A stretch of 64,000 nucleotides of DNA from Actinoplanes lutulentus (lineage in GTDB: Bacteria > Actinomycetota > Actinomycetes > Mycobacteriales > Micromonosporaceae). Positions within the stretch are counted from its first letter, which is position 1. Every line of letters starts with the position of its first letter. Below are positions 9,877 to 18,609 of the stretch, piece by piece. The position numbers and the translations under genes are program-made. The notes beneath the pieces are model-generated. The model ran no database searches, was not told where the DNA came from, and saw only the letters and a program-made list of their open reading frames with translations. The stretch lies in the NCBI RefSeq assembly GCF_003259845.1, contig NZ_QLMJ01000012.1, forward strand, positions 233,031 to 297,030, in the 5' to 3' direction.

Positions 9877-12362
9877 GGCCACTGAGGCTCGACATGGCCG
9901 GCTTCACGGTCTTCCGTGACCCGACCACCGTGGACTTCACCGACGCCGATTACTTCGCCCTGGTCGGCCCGACCGGCTCGGGCAAGTCGACGGTGCTCGA
10001 CGCGATCTGTTTCGCCCTCTACGGCCAGGTTCCCCGGTGGGGCGGCACCCGGGGGATCGGCAACGCCCTCGCGCCGTCCGCGGCCGAGGCCCGGGTCCGG
10101 CTCTGCTTCGAGTCGGCCGGCGATCGGTACGTCGCGACCCGGGTGGTCCGCCGCGACGGCCGGGGCAACGTGAAGACGGCGGGCGCCGGTCTCCAGCTGA
10201 TGCCGCCCGGCTTCGACGTGACCAAGCTGGACACCGGCATGGACCTGGAGGACCTCGGCGAGGCACTGGCCGGCACCCCGGCCGAGATGGACCGGGCCGT
10301 GCTGGACGCGGTCGGCCTGCCGTACGAGCAGTTCACCAGCTGTGTGGTGCTGCCGCAGGGTCAGTTCGCCGACTTCCTGCACGCCAAGCCGGCCACCCGC
10401 CAGCAGATCCTGGTCAACCTGCTCGGGCTGCACGTCTACGAGGAGGTGCAGCTCAAGGCGTCGGAGCGGGGCAAGACCGCCGAGGCCAAGCTCTCCGTCG
10501 TGGAGCAGCAGCTCGGCCAGCTGACCGACGCCACCGACGAGGCGGTCGGCGCGGCCGCCGAGCGGCTGGAGGTGATCCGGGAACTCACCCGCGCGGTGGA
10601 GGCTGCCGTTCCGGGGCTGCGTTCTGCCCGGGAGGCCGAGAAGACCGCGATCGCGGCACGGGACACGATCGACGGGGAGCTGACGGCGCTGTCGTCCGTG
10701 CGTACCCCAGCGGGGCTGGACGAAGCGACGGGGGCGACCACCGCTGCTCGTGCCGCCGCGGAGCAGGCGGCGAAAGAGGTGCACGCGGCCGAGGAGGCCG
10801 AGGAGAAGATCCGCGGCGAGCTGGCCGCGGCCGGTGACGCCGGGACGCTGCGGCTGATGCTGGACCGGCACACCGAGCTGGAGCGGCTGGTCGAGCAGGA
10901 GGACTGGTTCGCCGGCAAGGTGTCGGTCGCCGAGGTGGAGTACCGCGACACGGCGGCCGCCGCAGAGCTGGCCCAGGCCGAGAACCTCGGCGCGCAGCAG
11001 CTGCTGGAGCAGGCCCGGCAGGATTACCGGGACGCCCAGCAGCTCGACCGGGCCGCCGCTCTGCGCGGTCACCTGGAGGCCGGGCACGACTGCCCGGTCT
11101 GCGAGCAGCCGGTCACCGTGGTCCCGGAGGTGCCGAAAGAGTCAGCGGTCCGGCTCGCCGAGGCGGCCGGCGCCGCGGCGAAAGCGGCGGCCGAGACGGC
11201 GGCGACCCGCTGGCGGGAACGCGACGCGGTGGCTCGCAACGTGGAGAGCGACCTGGAGCGCAAACGCGGCCAGTACGAGCATCACCGCTCCCGGCTGGCC
11301 GAGGTGCGTGCCGCGGTGTCCGGACTGCCCGACATCGACGCGGTCCGTGCCCGGCTGGCCGATCTCGGCGAGCTGCAGCGCAAGCTGGAGGACGCGGCCA
11401 CGGCGGTCCGCGCGGCCCGCGAGGCGCACCGCAGAGCGCAGGCCGGTGTCCGGGCCGCTGAGGAACAGCAGCGGACGGCGTGGCGCACGTTCGACGCGGT
11501 CCGTGACGGCCTGGCCCGGTTCGTGCCACCGCCGGCCGACCGGGACGACCTGGCCGGCGCGTGGCAGGCCCTGGTCGGCTGGGCACGTGGCGAGCACGAG
11601 GCACGGCTGACCGCGCGGGCCGAGGCGGACACCGCTGTCGGCGCCGCGCATGTCACGACGGTCCGGGCGCACGGCGCGATCGTCGACCTCTTCACCGAGG
11701 CGGACCTCACGGTGTCCTCGGTTGACGCGGAGTCCGGGCTGATCCGGGCCGCCGCGGTGGCCGCCGAGCGGGCCGAGGCGGCCTGGCAGCGGCTGGCCGA
11801 GCGCCGGCAGCAGGCGAACGACGCGGCCGAGCAGCGTAATGCGCTTCAGCAGCAGAGCCGGGTGTCGAAATCGCTGGCCGGGCACCTGCGGGCGAACAAC
11901 TTCGAGCGCTGGCTGCTGGAGGAGGCGCTGGACCTGCTGGTCGACGGCGCGTCCGGGATCCTGCGCGAGCTGACCAACGGGCAGTACGAACTGGTGCACG
12001 ACAAGGGCGAGTTCTTCGTGGTCGACCACCACGACGCGGGGCTCAAGCGGGGCGTACGCACGCTCTCCGGTGGTGAGACGTTCCAGGCGTCGCTGGCTCT
12101 GGCGCTGGCGCTCTCCGAGCAGCTGGCCGGGATGAGCACGACCGCGGCCAGCCTGGAGTCGATCGTGCTGGACGAGGGCTTCGGCACGCTGGACGCGGCG
12201 ACCCTGGACGTGGTCGCGGCCACGCTGGAAAACCTGGCGGCCCGCGGCGACCGGATGGTGGGTCTCGTCACCCACGTGCAGTCGCTCGCCGAACGGATTC
12301 CGGTCAGGTTCGAGGTGCACAAGGACGCGCGGACCGCGCACGTCGAAAGGGTCGGCCTGTGA
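9873..12362 (+). CDS. sbcC: SbcC/Rad50-type SMC ATPase
   Basis: The ATPase subunit of the SbcCD nuclease, here 829 aa, shorter than E. coli SbcC but usual for actinobacteria. The N-terminal P-loop is VGPTGSGKSTVLD. Long Ala/Glu-rich coiled coils flank a zinc-hook CPVC at about residues 408-411 (GHDCPVCEQP). The C-terminal ABC signature RTLSGGETFQASLALALALSEQL and Walker B SIVLDEGFGTLD complete the head. It overlaps sbcD by 4 bp (ATGA) and the NurA-like gene by 4 bp (GTGA), so all three are translationally coupled. Confidence 0.95.
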   Translation: MRPLRLDMAGFTVFRDPTTVDFTDADYFALVGPTGSGKSTVLDAICFALYGQVPRWGGTRGIGNALAPSAAEARVRLCFESAGDRYVATRVVRRDGRGNVKTAGAGLQLMPPGFDVTKLDTGMDLEDLGEALAGTPAEMDRAVLDAVGLPYEQFTSCVVLPQGQFADFLHAKPATRQQILVNLLGLHVYEEVQLKASERGKTAEAKLSVVEQQLGQLTDATDEAVGAAAERLEVIRELTRAVEAAVPGLRSAREAEKTAIAARDTIDGELTALSSVRTPAGLDEATGATTAARAAAEQAAKEVHAAEEAEEKIRGELAAAGDAGTLRLMLDRHTELERLVEQEDWFAGKVSVAEVEYRDTAAAAELAQAENLGAQQLLEQARQDYRDAQQLDRAAALRGHLEAGHDCPVCEQPVTVVPEVPKESAVRLAEAAGAAAKAAAETAATRWRERDAVARNVESDLERKRGQYEHHRSRLAEVRAAVSGLPDIDAVRARLADLGELQRKLEDAATAVRAAREAHRRAQAGVRAAEEQQRTAWRTFDAVRDGLARFVPPPADRDDLAGAWQALVGWARGEHEARLTARAEADTAVGAAHVTTVRAHGAIVDLFTEADLTVSSVDAESGLIRAAAVAAERAEAAWQRLAERRQQANDAAEQRNALQQQSRVSKSLAGHLRANNFERWLLEEALDLLVDGASGILRELTNGQYELVHDKGEFFVVDHHDAGLKRGVRTLSGGETFQASLALALALSEQLAGMSTTAASLESIVLDEGFGTLDAATLDVVAATLENLAARGDRMVGLVTHVQSLAERIPVRFEVHKDARTAHVERVGL

Positions 12363-13342
12363 CCAGCATGTTCGTGGACGCGTGGGATCCCTCGTACGGC
12401 GCCTCGTACGAGGGTGGCGAGGGCGGCGGTGACGGCCCGGCGTCGTCCAGCTCGCAGCAGGTGGACGTCGGCGTCGAGGTGCCGGCCGCCGAGTGGGCGC
12501 CGATCGGCGTCTCCTCCTCGGTCCGCGCGCCCGACGTCGTCTTCCTGGTCGACGGGGTCCGCCGCAACGACGCGGGCCTGTGGACGGCCGAGGAGGACGG
12601 CACGTCGTACGCGGGGCTGGCCGCCTCGTACGCGGCCGGGGTGGTCCGCTGTGACCTCGCCCGCGGTGTCGCCGAGATGGCCGGTGCCCGGGTGGCGCGG
12701 GGCCTGTTCACCGCCAGCCCGACCGTCGGCGACCTGCTGGCCGGCACCGTGAAATACGAGGTGCACCGGGTCAGCGGCACGGGAGAGGCGAGCAAGCTGC
12801 CGGCCGCCGTGCAGCCGCCGCTGACCGCCCTGGAGATCGAGATCTCGGCGGCGGCCCGGGACGGCGGCTCGGACGGCGCCGACCTGCTGATCGTCGACGG
12901 CCCGCTCCGGAGCCGGCGTCAGCTGCCGCGCACGATCGGGTACATCAAGACCCAGCAGAAGCAATATCTCCCGGCCGCGCAGCAGGCGGTCGTGCCCCGG
13001 CTGAGGCCGGCCCAGCGGACGCCGGTCTTCAAGATCGAGACGGTCTGGGGCGGCTGGTCGTGGTACCTGCGGCTGCCCGGCTCGTCCGGTGCGCCGTGGT
13101 CCGGTGTGGTGCGGGTGGAGTGCTCGCCGGAGCTCAGCCCGGACCAGGCGATCGAGCTGGCCGAGCTGTCCGTGGTGACGCTGCCCAGGCTCGCGTCGTC
13201 GGCGTACAAGGACCCGCGCGCGCCGCAGAACCTGGTGCCGATCGCCGGTCTGGAGCGGCGGCTGCGCGGGATGCTGGGTGACGCGCGGGTGCTGCATCGG
13301 GTGCTGGCGCGGGAGACCGCGCGGACCCGTCTCACTAGTTGA
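12359..13342 (+). CDS. NurA-like nuclease (putative)
   Basis: A 327-aa protein with the spacing of NurA: motif I VVFLVDGVRR (about residues 58-67), a second acidic block LLIVDGPLRSRRQLP (about 180-195), then GYIKTQQKQYL (the lysine motif), a WYLRLPG strand, and a C-terminal LPRLASSAYKDPRAPQNLVPIAGLE segment. In archaea and some bacteria NurA is a 5'-3' nuclease that docks on the HerA hexamer, encoded with Mre11-Rad50. That the gene is the fourth in a HerA-SbcD-SbcC run supports this. The usual C-terminal histidine of archaeal NurA is not obvious. The GTG start overlaps the sbcC stop. The N-terminal 45 residues are Gly/Ser-rich. Confidence 0.66.
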   Translation: MTSMFVDAWDPSYGASYEGGEGGGDGPASSSSQQVDVGVEVPAAEWAPIGVSSSVRAPDVVFLVDGVRRNDAGLWTAEEDGTSYAGLAASYAAGVVRCDLARGVAEMAGARVARGLFTASPTVGDLLAGTVKYEVHRVSGTGEASKLPAAVQPPLTALEIEISAAARDGGSDGADLLIVDGPLRSRRQLPRTIGYIKTQQKQYLPAAQQAVVPRLRPAQRTPVFKIETVWGGWSWYLRLPGSSGAPWSGVVRVECSPELSPDQAIELAELSVVTLPRLASSAYKDPRAPQNLVPIAGLERRLRGMLGDARVLHRVLARETARTRLTS

Positions 13343-13492
13343 TCTTCCATCCCGGCCCGTGAGACCTGACGTGAGATCACCCGAAGGGTGATGGAAACTT
13401 CCTTTCCAGAACGCGCGAAGTCGGGCACCCGAGGCCGATCCAGGGTGATCGATAAAGGGGCGTTAAGGCGTCCCAGCAGCGCCATCGGGAAA

Positions 13493-13506
13493 TGGGAGCG
13501 CTCCCG
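13493..13506. promoter_or_regulatory. CebR-like operator palindrome
   Basis: TGGGAGCGCTCCCG matches 13 of 14 positions of the Streptomyces CebR cellobiose-regulator operator (TGGGAGCGCTCCCA), with a perfect 12-bp core. No cellobiose gene lies next to it, so its use is unknown. Confidence 0.4.
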
Positions 13507-13653
13507 GCGACCCGGTGCACTAAAAGGTCCGACCGGCATTCCGGGGTCACCCGAACGGTTCTCGGACCCCACGTTTCACCACTTCTTACGCGGTCTCGTC
13601 AACGCTACGAAATCGTAGGTTCACGCTCCGAGATCGCGCTCTCCCGCTTAGGG

Positions 13654-13666
13654 GAGAATTATTCTC
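13654..13666. promoter_or_regulatory. Fur-family-like palindrome
   Basis: GAGAATTATTCTC is a perfect 6-1-6 palindrome and, extended by one base on each side, agrees with 11 of 15 positions of the TGATAATNATTATCA Fur/PerR-type box. It stands about 230 bp before the sigma-factor start. No regulator of this family is encoded nearby. Confidence 0.35.
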
Positions 13667-13897
13667 GGGACCATGTCTACGGTCGGTTGTCACTGAGTAT
13701 CATTCCGCCTTACCTGGCGCTCGAATCGTCGTAGATCAATACGGAGGGTGATCTCCGACCGGTGCGCCTATCGTCCACGATCGCAGCGGAGGACCGTTGA
13801 GACCGAGTGTCCCGGAAAATCTCGCGCCGGCATTGATCCCGGCAGCCCTTCCCAGCCGTACTTCAGGCGACGGGGAAAGGTCCGGGCGGAGGTATCG

Positions 13898-14581
13898 ATG
13901 CATGCGGTGGCCGAGGATCGGCTCGCGCCGGAGAGGGTGCGTGTGATGGCACGACAACACTCCGGTGGTAGGTGGCAAGCTCTCGATGGCGGCAACCACT
14001 CACGCGACGAGGGCACAGTGATCCCGCGGCAGACGCCGCGGCACGAGGCCGCTCCGAGCAGCAGTCCCAGCCACGAGGACACGCTGGTCAAGATGCTCTA
14101 CGAAGAGCACGCTGGACCATTGCTGATGTTCGTGCTGCGTCTGACTGGTGGAGACCGGCAGCGCGCGGAGGACATCGTGCAGGAAACCCTGCTGCGAGCC
14201 TGGCGCAATGCGCACCGGCTCGGGGCACAGGGTCAGCAGTCACTGCGGCCGTGGCTTGTCACGGTCGCCCGCCGCATCGCCATCGACGAGCACCGCAGCG
14301 CCAACGCGCGCCCCGCGGAGACGTACGATCGGGAGCTGGAGAGCTTCCCGACCACGTCCGACGAGACCGACAAGGTCCTGCAATCGATGACGGTGTCGGA
14401 CGCGCTCCGGCAGCTGAGCCACTCGCACCGGGAGATCCTGATCGAGACGTACTTCCGTGGACGGACCGTCCCCGAGGCCGCGGAGTCACTGAACCTCCCG
14501 CTCGGTACGGCCAAGTCCCGGGTCTACTACGCTCTTCGGGCCCTGCGGACGGCTCTGCAACAGCGGGGGGTGACCGAATGA
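13898..14581 (+). CDS. ECF RNA polymerase sigma factor (SigL-like)
   Basis: A group-4 sigma factor directing transcription of envelope genes. Region 2 reads LYEEHAGPLLMFVLRLTGGD then AEDIVQETLLRAWRN (about residues 63-105); region 4 is LSHSHREILIETYFRGRT with the helix-turn-helix AAESLNLPLGTAKSRVYYALRAL near the C-terminus. The ATG at 13898 has GCGGAGG 6 nt upstream; upstream in-frame starts add about 50 residues without similarity. The start gives an unusual ~60-aa polar N-terminal tail. The stop overlaps the start of the anti-sigma gene (ATGA), the usual pairing of ECF sigma and ZAS anti-sigma factors. Confidence 0.9.
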   Translation: MHAVAEDRLAPERVRVMARQHSGGRWQALDGGNHSRDEGTVIPRQTPRHEAAPSSSPSHEDTLVKMLYEEHAGPLLMFVLRLTGGDRQRAEDIVQETLLRAWRNAHRLGAQGQQSLRPWLVTVARRIAIDEHRSANARPAETYDRELESFPTTSDETDKVLQSMTVSDALRQLSHSHREILIETYFRGRTVPEAAESLNLPLGTAKSRVYYALRALRTALQQRGVTE

Positions 14582-15351
14582 CACAGGAACAGCACTACGA
14601 CGTCGCGTCGTACGCCTTGGGCGTGCTCGACGACCACGATGCCTCGCGGTTCGAGGACCATCTGATCGAATGCCCCCAGTGTGCGTTGGAGCTGGAGTCG
14701 TTCGTCCAGGTGGCGGACGTGCTCTCGGGGGTCGACGCGGAAGCGCTGATCGCCGCCGAGCAGTCCGAGCGCGACGGCCAGGTGCTCAACAAGATGCTCC
14801 GCGAGGTGCGTACCGAGCGTCGCCGGGCGAACAGCCGCAGGCTCTACTCGCTGGCCGCCGCCGTCGTGGTCTTCGCGATGCTGGCGATCGGCGCGCTCTT
14901 CGCCGGCGGCCGCTGGCTGGGCAACGACGCCACCGCGCCGGAGACCGGCGCGCAGAGCTCCAGCAGCCAGCTCGACCCGCTGCCGAACTCGGACGGCGTC
15001 GGCCTGGGCGGCACCGAGCTGCCCGGTAAGACGTACAGCGGGGCGGACGCGCGGACCAACGTCGCGCTGGCGGTCGGCCTGGAGGAGAAGGACTGGGGTA
15101 CCCAGGTGTCCTTCGCCGTCTCCAACATCACCGGCCCGAAGAAGTGCGGCCTGTACGCCGTGCGTACCGACGGCACGGCCGAGCTGCTCGCCACCTGGGA
15201 CATCGGCGACAAGGGCTGGGGCACCGCCGCCAACCCGTCACCGCTGCTGCTTCAGGCCGTCACCGGCACCGCTCGTGAGGACATCGCCCACCTCCAGGTG
15301 CAGGAGATCACGGCGAACGGTCCGGGGGACGCACTGGTTCGCGTTCCGTAA
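14578..15351 (+). CDS. Zinc-binding anti-sigma factor with extracytoplasmic domain
   Basis: A 257-aa membrane regulator. The ZAS motif is present: H28-x3-C32-x2-C35 in FEDHLIECPQCALEL. A transmembrane helix lies at about residues 90-110 (LAAAVVVFAMLAIGALFA). The C-terminal 140 residues are extracytoplasmic and resemble the beta-rich domain of SigL anti-sigma factors (FAVSNITGPKKCGLYAV). It should sequester the preceding sigma factor until an envelope signal. Translation is coupled to the sigma gene, and a strong terminator follows. Confidence 0.9.
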   Translation: MTQEQHYDVASYALGVLDDHDASRFEDHLIECPQCALELESFVQVADVLSGVDAEALIAAEQSERDGQVLNKMLREVRTERRRANSRRLYSLAAAVVVFAMLAIGALFAGGRWLGNDATAPETGAQSSSSQLDPLPNSDGVGLGGTELPGKTYSGADARTNVALAVGLEEKDWGTQVSFAVSNITGPKKCGLYAVRTDGTAELLATWDIGDKGWGTAANPSPLLLQAVTGTAREDIAHLQVQEITANGPGDALVRVP

Positions 15352-15365
15352 CCGTACGACCACTG

Positions 15366-15400
15366 AAAGGCTCGGCTGCTTCGGCAGCCGGGCCTTTTTT
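15366..15400 (+). terminator. Rho-independent terminator after the anti-sigma gene
   Basis: A 14-bp stem with a TTCG loop (CGGCTGC-TTCG-GCAGCCG core, flanked by AAAGGC and GCCTTT), ending in six T residues. It is the clearest intrinsic terminator in the window and separates sigma/anti-sigma from the exported-protein genes. Confidence 0.92.
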
Positions 15401-15549
15401 CGCGTATGGGTCATGTCTTTACGTATGCCGCAGGTGGATGGTTCAAAGGAAATTTCTCCAAACTGATCGACCCGAATGTTCAACCGACTTCGCACGGTCT
15501 CCGTACTACTGGCCGGAAATGGCAACGCCATTAATCAGCTGGAGGACCT

Positions 15550-16287
15550 GTGGTACCGGAGAAGCGGAAGTTGATGGTTCTCGGCGCGGCACTCGCGGCG
15601 ATCGTCGCGTTGCCTGGTTGCGCCCCGGCCGGATACGGCGAAAACACCGCGGCCGCCGACTACGGGAACGCCGCTGAGCCGGCGTCGAACGAGGTCGCCG
15701 CCACGCCTGGCGCGGCTGACGCGACGGCTGAGGCCGACCCCGACTCGACCGCCGAGGCTGACCCCGATTCGACCGAGGAGGCCGCACCGGCCGACGAGGC
15801 GAACACCCCGGAGATCAGCGAAGAGCTGACCACCACGGAGCTCACCGCCACCAAGGTGGCGAAGATGGGCGAGACCGTTCAGGACCAGGACGGCTTCGTT
15901 CTGTACCGCTTCGACAAGGACGAGGACGACCCGGCCAAGTCGAACTGCAACGGCGACTGCGCCGCCATCTGGCCGGCCGCGCTCACCAACGACGGCACGC
16001 CCACGCTGGACGGCGTGGACGAGTCGCTGGTCGGCACGGTCACCCGGGCGGACGGCACCAAGCAGCTGACCCTCAAGGGCTGGCCGCTCTACCGCTACAT
16101 CGGCGACAAGAAGCCGGGTCAGTGGAAGGGCCAGAACGTCAGCGGCACCTGGTTCGTCATCACCCCCGAAGGCACCAAGAACCTGACCTGCCTTCCCAAG
16201 ATCTCGAAGCCGGTCGCGCCGCCCGCCGCGGAGGACGCGGAGTCCTCGGACGAGGCGTCCGACACCGGCAGCGACTACAGCTACTGA
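15550..16287 (+). CDS. COG4315-type lipoprotein (secreted repeat domain)
   Basis: A 245-aa lipoprotein. The signal peptide ends in the lipobox LPGC (Cys24). A Thr/Glu/Asp-rich linker, with tandem ADPDST repeats around residues 55-75, leads to two copies of the Yx(F/W)xxD-type repeat: DQDGFVLYRFDKDEDDP with SNCNGDCAAIWP, then LKGWPLYRYIGD with WFVITPEG. The family is extracytoplasmic and of uncertain function. The GTG start has GGAGGA 5 nt upstream. The gene begins a run of three exported-protein genes behind the ECF sigma pair, which suggests the sigma factor controls them. Confidence 0.85.
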   Translation: MVPEKRKLMVLGAALAAIVALPGCAPAGYGENTAAADYGNAAEPASNEVAATPGAADATAEADPDSTAEADPDSTEEAAPADEANTPEISEELTTTELTATKVAKMGETVQDQDGFVLYRFDKDEDDPAKSNCNGDCAAIWPAALTNDGTPTLDGVDESLVGTVTRADGTKQLTLKGWPLYRYIGDKKPGQWKGQNVSGTWFVITPEGTKNLTCLPKISKPVAPPAAEDAESSDEASDTGSDYSY

Positions 16288-16309
16288 TCGAAGCAGGGAG
16301 GAGAGAGAG

Positions 16310-17083
16310 ATGATGACCCGCCGTATTCCCCGATGGCTGGTCGGCACCCTGGCCCTCTCCCTGGCGTTCCTACTGACGCCGGCTGGGCCCGCACACGCCG
16401 ATGACGCAGTCCCGATCCCCCCGAACACCGGGCTCACCGACAAGGGAGCCGGTACGGTCAGCGCCGCTGATCGGGACTTCGTGATCAAGGTCCGGCTGGC
16501 CGGCCTCTGGGAGGTTCCCGCAGGGAACATGGCCCAGGAGAAGTCCGAGAACCCGACGGTCGTCAAGATCGGCAAGGCGATCGCCGAGCAGCACGTCTCG
16601 CTCGACAACCTGGACCGCGCGGCGGCGAAGAAGCTGGGTATCAGCCTTCCGGGCCAGCCCAACGGTGACCAGCAGGTCTGGCTGAACGAGATGCGGAACG
16701 CGGCCACCCCGGCCCAGTTCGACCAGATCTTCATCGATCGGCTCCGGGCCGCACACGGGAAGATCTTCCCGGCGATCGCGTCGATCCGGGCCACCACCCG
16801 TAACGACACGGTCCGCAAGCTGGCCCAGCAGACGAACCAGTTCGTGATGACGCACATGACCCTGCTGGAGAGCAGCGGCATCGTCGATTACTCGGCGCTG
16901 CCCACCGCGGCGGCCCCGGCGGCCGCGGGTCAGGGTCCGGTTCCGATCGACAACCAGATGCTGGTCGCAGCAACCGAGGGCGGGAGCATCCCGGGCCTCA
17001 GCAACACAGTCATCCTGCTCGTCCTCGCCGCCGCACTGGTGGTCGGGGTCATCACGACCATGCGCATCTTCCGGGCGCGCTAG
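16310..17083 (+). CDS. DUF4142 secreted membrane-anchored protein
   Basis: A 257-aa protein with a signal peptide (residues 1-30, cut near AHADD), a DUF4142 ferritin-like helical domain (about 45-195: DRDFVIKVRLAGLWE, IAEQHVSLDNLDRAA), a Pro/Ala linker and a C-terminal transmembrane helix (about 232-252) with a basic tail. DUF4142 proteins are envelope proteins without a settled role. It lies 22 bp after the lipoprotein gene with AGGGAGGAGAG as ribosome site, so it is co-transcribed with it. Confidence 0.85.
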   Translation: MMTRRIPRWLVGTLALSLAFLLTPAGPAHADDAVPIPPNTGLTDKGAGTVSAADRDFVIKVRLAGLWEVPAGNMAQEKSENPTVVKIGKAIAEQHVSLDNLDRAAAKKLGISLPGQPNGDQQVWLNEMRNAATPAQFDQIFIDRLRAAHGKIFPAIASIRATTRNDTVRKLAQQTNQFVMTHMTLLESSGIVDYSALPTAAAPAAAGQGPVPIDNQMLVAATEGGSIPGLSNTVILLVLAAALVVGVITTMRIFRAR

Positions 17084-17123
17084 GTCTTCGACTCGCCCAC
17101 GGCGACCATGAAAGGTGTCACCC

Positions 17124-18338
17124 ATGCGAAGGTCCAAGTACCGGCGCGCCAGTTCCCCGACGTGGTTCAGCGGTCGGCGCCGCATCATCGCCGTCGCCGC
17201 CACGCTGGTGGCGTTCGGCGGCATCGTGACCGTCACCCAGGTCTCGAACGCCAGCACCGACCGCACCACCAAGCGGGCCCTGGCTGCCTGTGACGACCTG
17301 GCCGCCCCCAACCAGGTCGACCTCTCCACGGAGACTCGGCAGGGCACGTACACCACGAACAACGGCAAGGTCACCCAGCACGCTGACGACGGCGCCGGTG
17401 ACGTGGCCACCGCGGCTCAGGTCCGCGCCCGATGCCGTACCTGGGTGATGAACAACGTCGCCAACCAGGAGGGCACCGCGGAGGCGACCACCCAGGCCCG
17501 CCGCCGCGGGAACGGCAACAACAACGGTGGCGGCAACAACGGCAACAACGGTGGCAACAACAACGGCGGTAACAACAACGGTGGCGGCAACGCCAGCGCC
17601 GCGCCGTCCGAGGAAGCCTCCGCCCCGGCTGAGGAGGAGACCACCGCGCCTCCCGCCGGCGAGGAGACCTCCGCGCCGCCGGCTGAGGAAGAGCAGCCCC
17701 CGGCCGAGGAGACTCAGCCGCCGGCCGAGGAGGAAGAGGAGACCGAGGCACCCGCTCCGGCTCCGACCGCCACGGTCCCGCCGCCCGGCGCCGGTCTCGG
17801 CATCCTCACCAACAGCTGTGACACCTCCAACCTGGAGGCGCACGACGGCTTCCAGCGTGGTGACCGCTGCGTCTCCACCGAGTTCGGTGAGGTCGGCGCG
17901 GCCGCCAACAACCCCACGCTGCTGATCACCCAGGCGCCTCGCCAGGTCAACGTGAACACCCCGTTCACGCTGCAGATCAGCACCCGGAACCTGATCCGTG
18001 ACCGCTTCCTCGCGGCCGGCCAGGGTGGGTACTACGTGGAGAGCAGCGTCCTGCAGAACGGCCTGGTCCGCGGCCACTTCCACACCGCGTGCCGGATCCT
18101 GCAGAGCACCAACCAGGCGCCCGCCCCGGAGCCGGTCCCGGCGTTCTTCGTCGCGACCGAGGACAGCCGCGGTGGCGCCCAGCCGGACACGGTCTCCATC
18201 CAGGTGCCGGGTCTGCCCGAGGCGGGTAACTTCCAGTGCTCCTCGTGGGCCGGTGACGGTTCGCACCGTACGCCGATGATGGAGCGCGCCAACCAGACCC
18301 CCGCCTTCGACTCGGTGCGGATCCGCGTTCGCGGCTGA
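17124..18338 (+). CDS. Secreted surface protein with Asn/Gly and Glu/Pro linkers
   Basis: A 404-aa exported protein. A basic N-terminus and a hydrophobic helix (about residues 20-40) form a signal anchor. About residues 40-125 are a small domain with two cysteines. Then comes an Asn/Gly-only stretch (about 130-155) and a Pro/Glu-rich stretch (about 160-220), typical of wall-spanning spacers. The C-terminal domain (about 225-404) has four further cysteines and a HFHTAC motif. Actinobacterial relatives carry the label Pecanex-like; function is unknown. The ATG chosen has AAAGGTG 6 nt upstream; the GTG 9 nt earlier overlaps that site. It is the last gene of the sigma-linked envelope cluster. Confidence 0.8.
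   Translation: MRRSKYRRASSPTWFSGRRRIIAVAATLVAFGGIVTVTQVSNASTDRTTKRALAACDDLAAPNQVDLSTETRQGTYTTNNGKVTQHADDGAGDVATAAQVRARCRTWVMNNVANQEGTAEATTQARRRGNGNNNGGGNNGNNGGNNNGGNNNGGGNASAAPSEEASAPAEEETTAPPAGEETSAPPAEEEQPPAEETQPPAEEEEETEAPAPAPTATVPPPGAGLGILTNSCDTSNLEAHDGFQRGDRCVSTEFGEVGAAANNPTLLITQAPRQVNVNTPFTLQISTRNLIRDRFLAAGQGGYYVESSVLQNGLVRGHFHTACRILQSTNQAPAPEPVPAFFVATEDSRGGAQPDTVSIQVPGLPEAGNFQCSSWAGDGSHRTPMMERANQTPAFDSVRIRVRG
17511..17592 (+). repeat. Asn/Gly codon repeat within the surface protein
   Basis: An in-frame low-complexity tract of AAC and GGC/GGT codons that encodes runs such as NNNGGGNNGNNGGNNNGG. Length variation here would alter spacer length without a frameshift. Confidence 0.8.
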
Positions 18339-18374
18339 CCGTACGACCACCTGAACGCGGAGCACACCGCCGCA

Positions 18375-18424
18375 CGGCTGCGCCGGACCGGATTTCGGTC
18401 CGGGACCCCCCTTCGGCGCAGCCG
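18375..18424 (+). terminator. Nested hairpin after the surface-protein gene
   Basis: An 11-bp outer inverted repeat (CGGCTGCGCCG and CGGCGCAGCCG) encloses an inner 7-bp one (CGGACCG and CGGTCCG). It sits 37 bp past the stop, without a T-tract. Confidence 0.6.
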
Positions 18425-18532
18425 GCCGTCCTCTCCCCTGCTGGACGGATCAACGCGACGGGCCGACCGGCCACCACCGGAAGGCACTCCGCACTGGGTG
18501 ACCGGACCTTTCTCGGGTGTCCGGTTCACCGC

Positions 18533-18571
18533 CCGATGGCCCTGACCCCGGAGCAAGGTCAGGGCCATCGG
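18533..18571. terminator. 15-bp perfect hairpin upstream of the DNA glycosylase gene
   Basis: CCGATGGCCCTGACC and GGTCAGGGCCATCGG form a perfect 15-bp stem around a 9-nt loop. There is no T-tract. It lies between two plus-strand genes, 27 bp before a probable promoter, and probably insulates them. Confidence 0.6.
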
Positions 18572-18597
18572 CCTGCCCATTTACCGGCGGCTGGTGG

Positions 18598-18603
18598 GAT
18601 AGT
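18598..18603 (+). promoter_or_regulatory. Putative -10 element for leaderless glycosylase gene
   Basis: GATAGT ends 6 nt before the GTG start at 18610, with no Shine-Dalgarno between. Confidence 0.45.
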
Positions 18604-18609
18604 TGCCCG

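Larger units (their letters stand above)
13343..13897. other. Gene-free region before the sigma-factor operon
   Basis: About 555 bp with no coding frame I can support on either strand. It contains two palindromes listed separately (13493 and 13654) and, relative to its neighbours, more AT-rich stretches around 13605-13745. It is probably the regulatory region for the ECF sigma gene downstream. I recognise no tRNA or riboswitch in it. Confidence 0.6.

Noticed and set aside
13748..13897. Extra 50 residues at the start of the ECF sigma factor
   Set aside because: No family similarity, and a good Shine-Dalgarno stands before the internal ATG at 13898.
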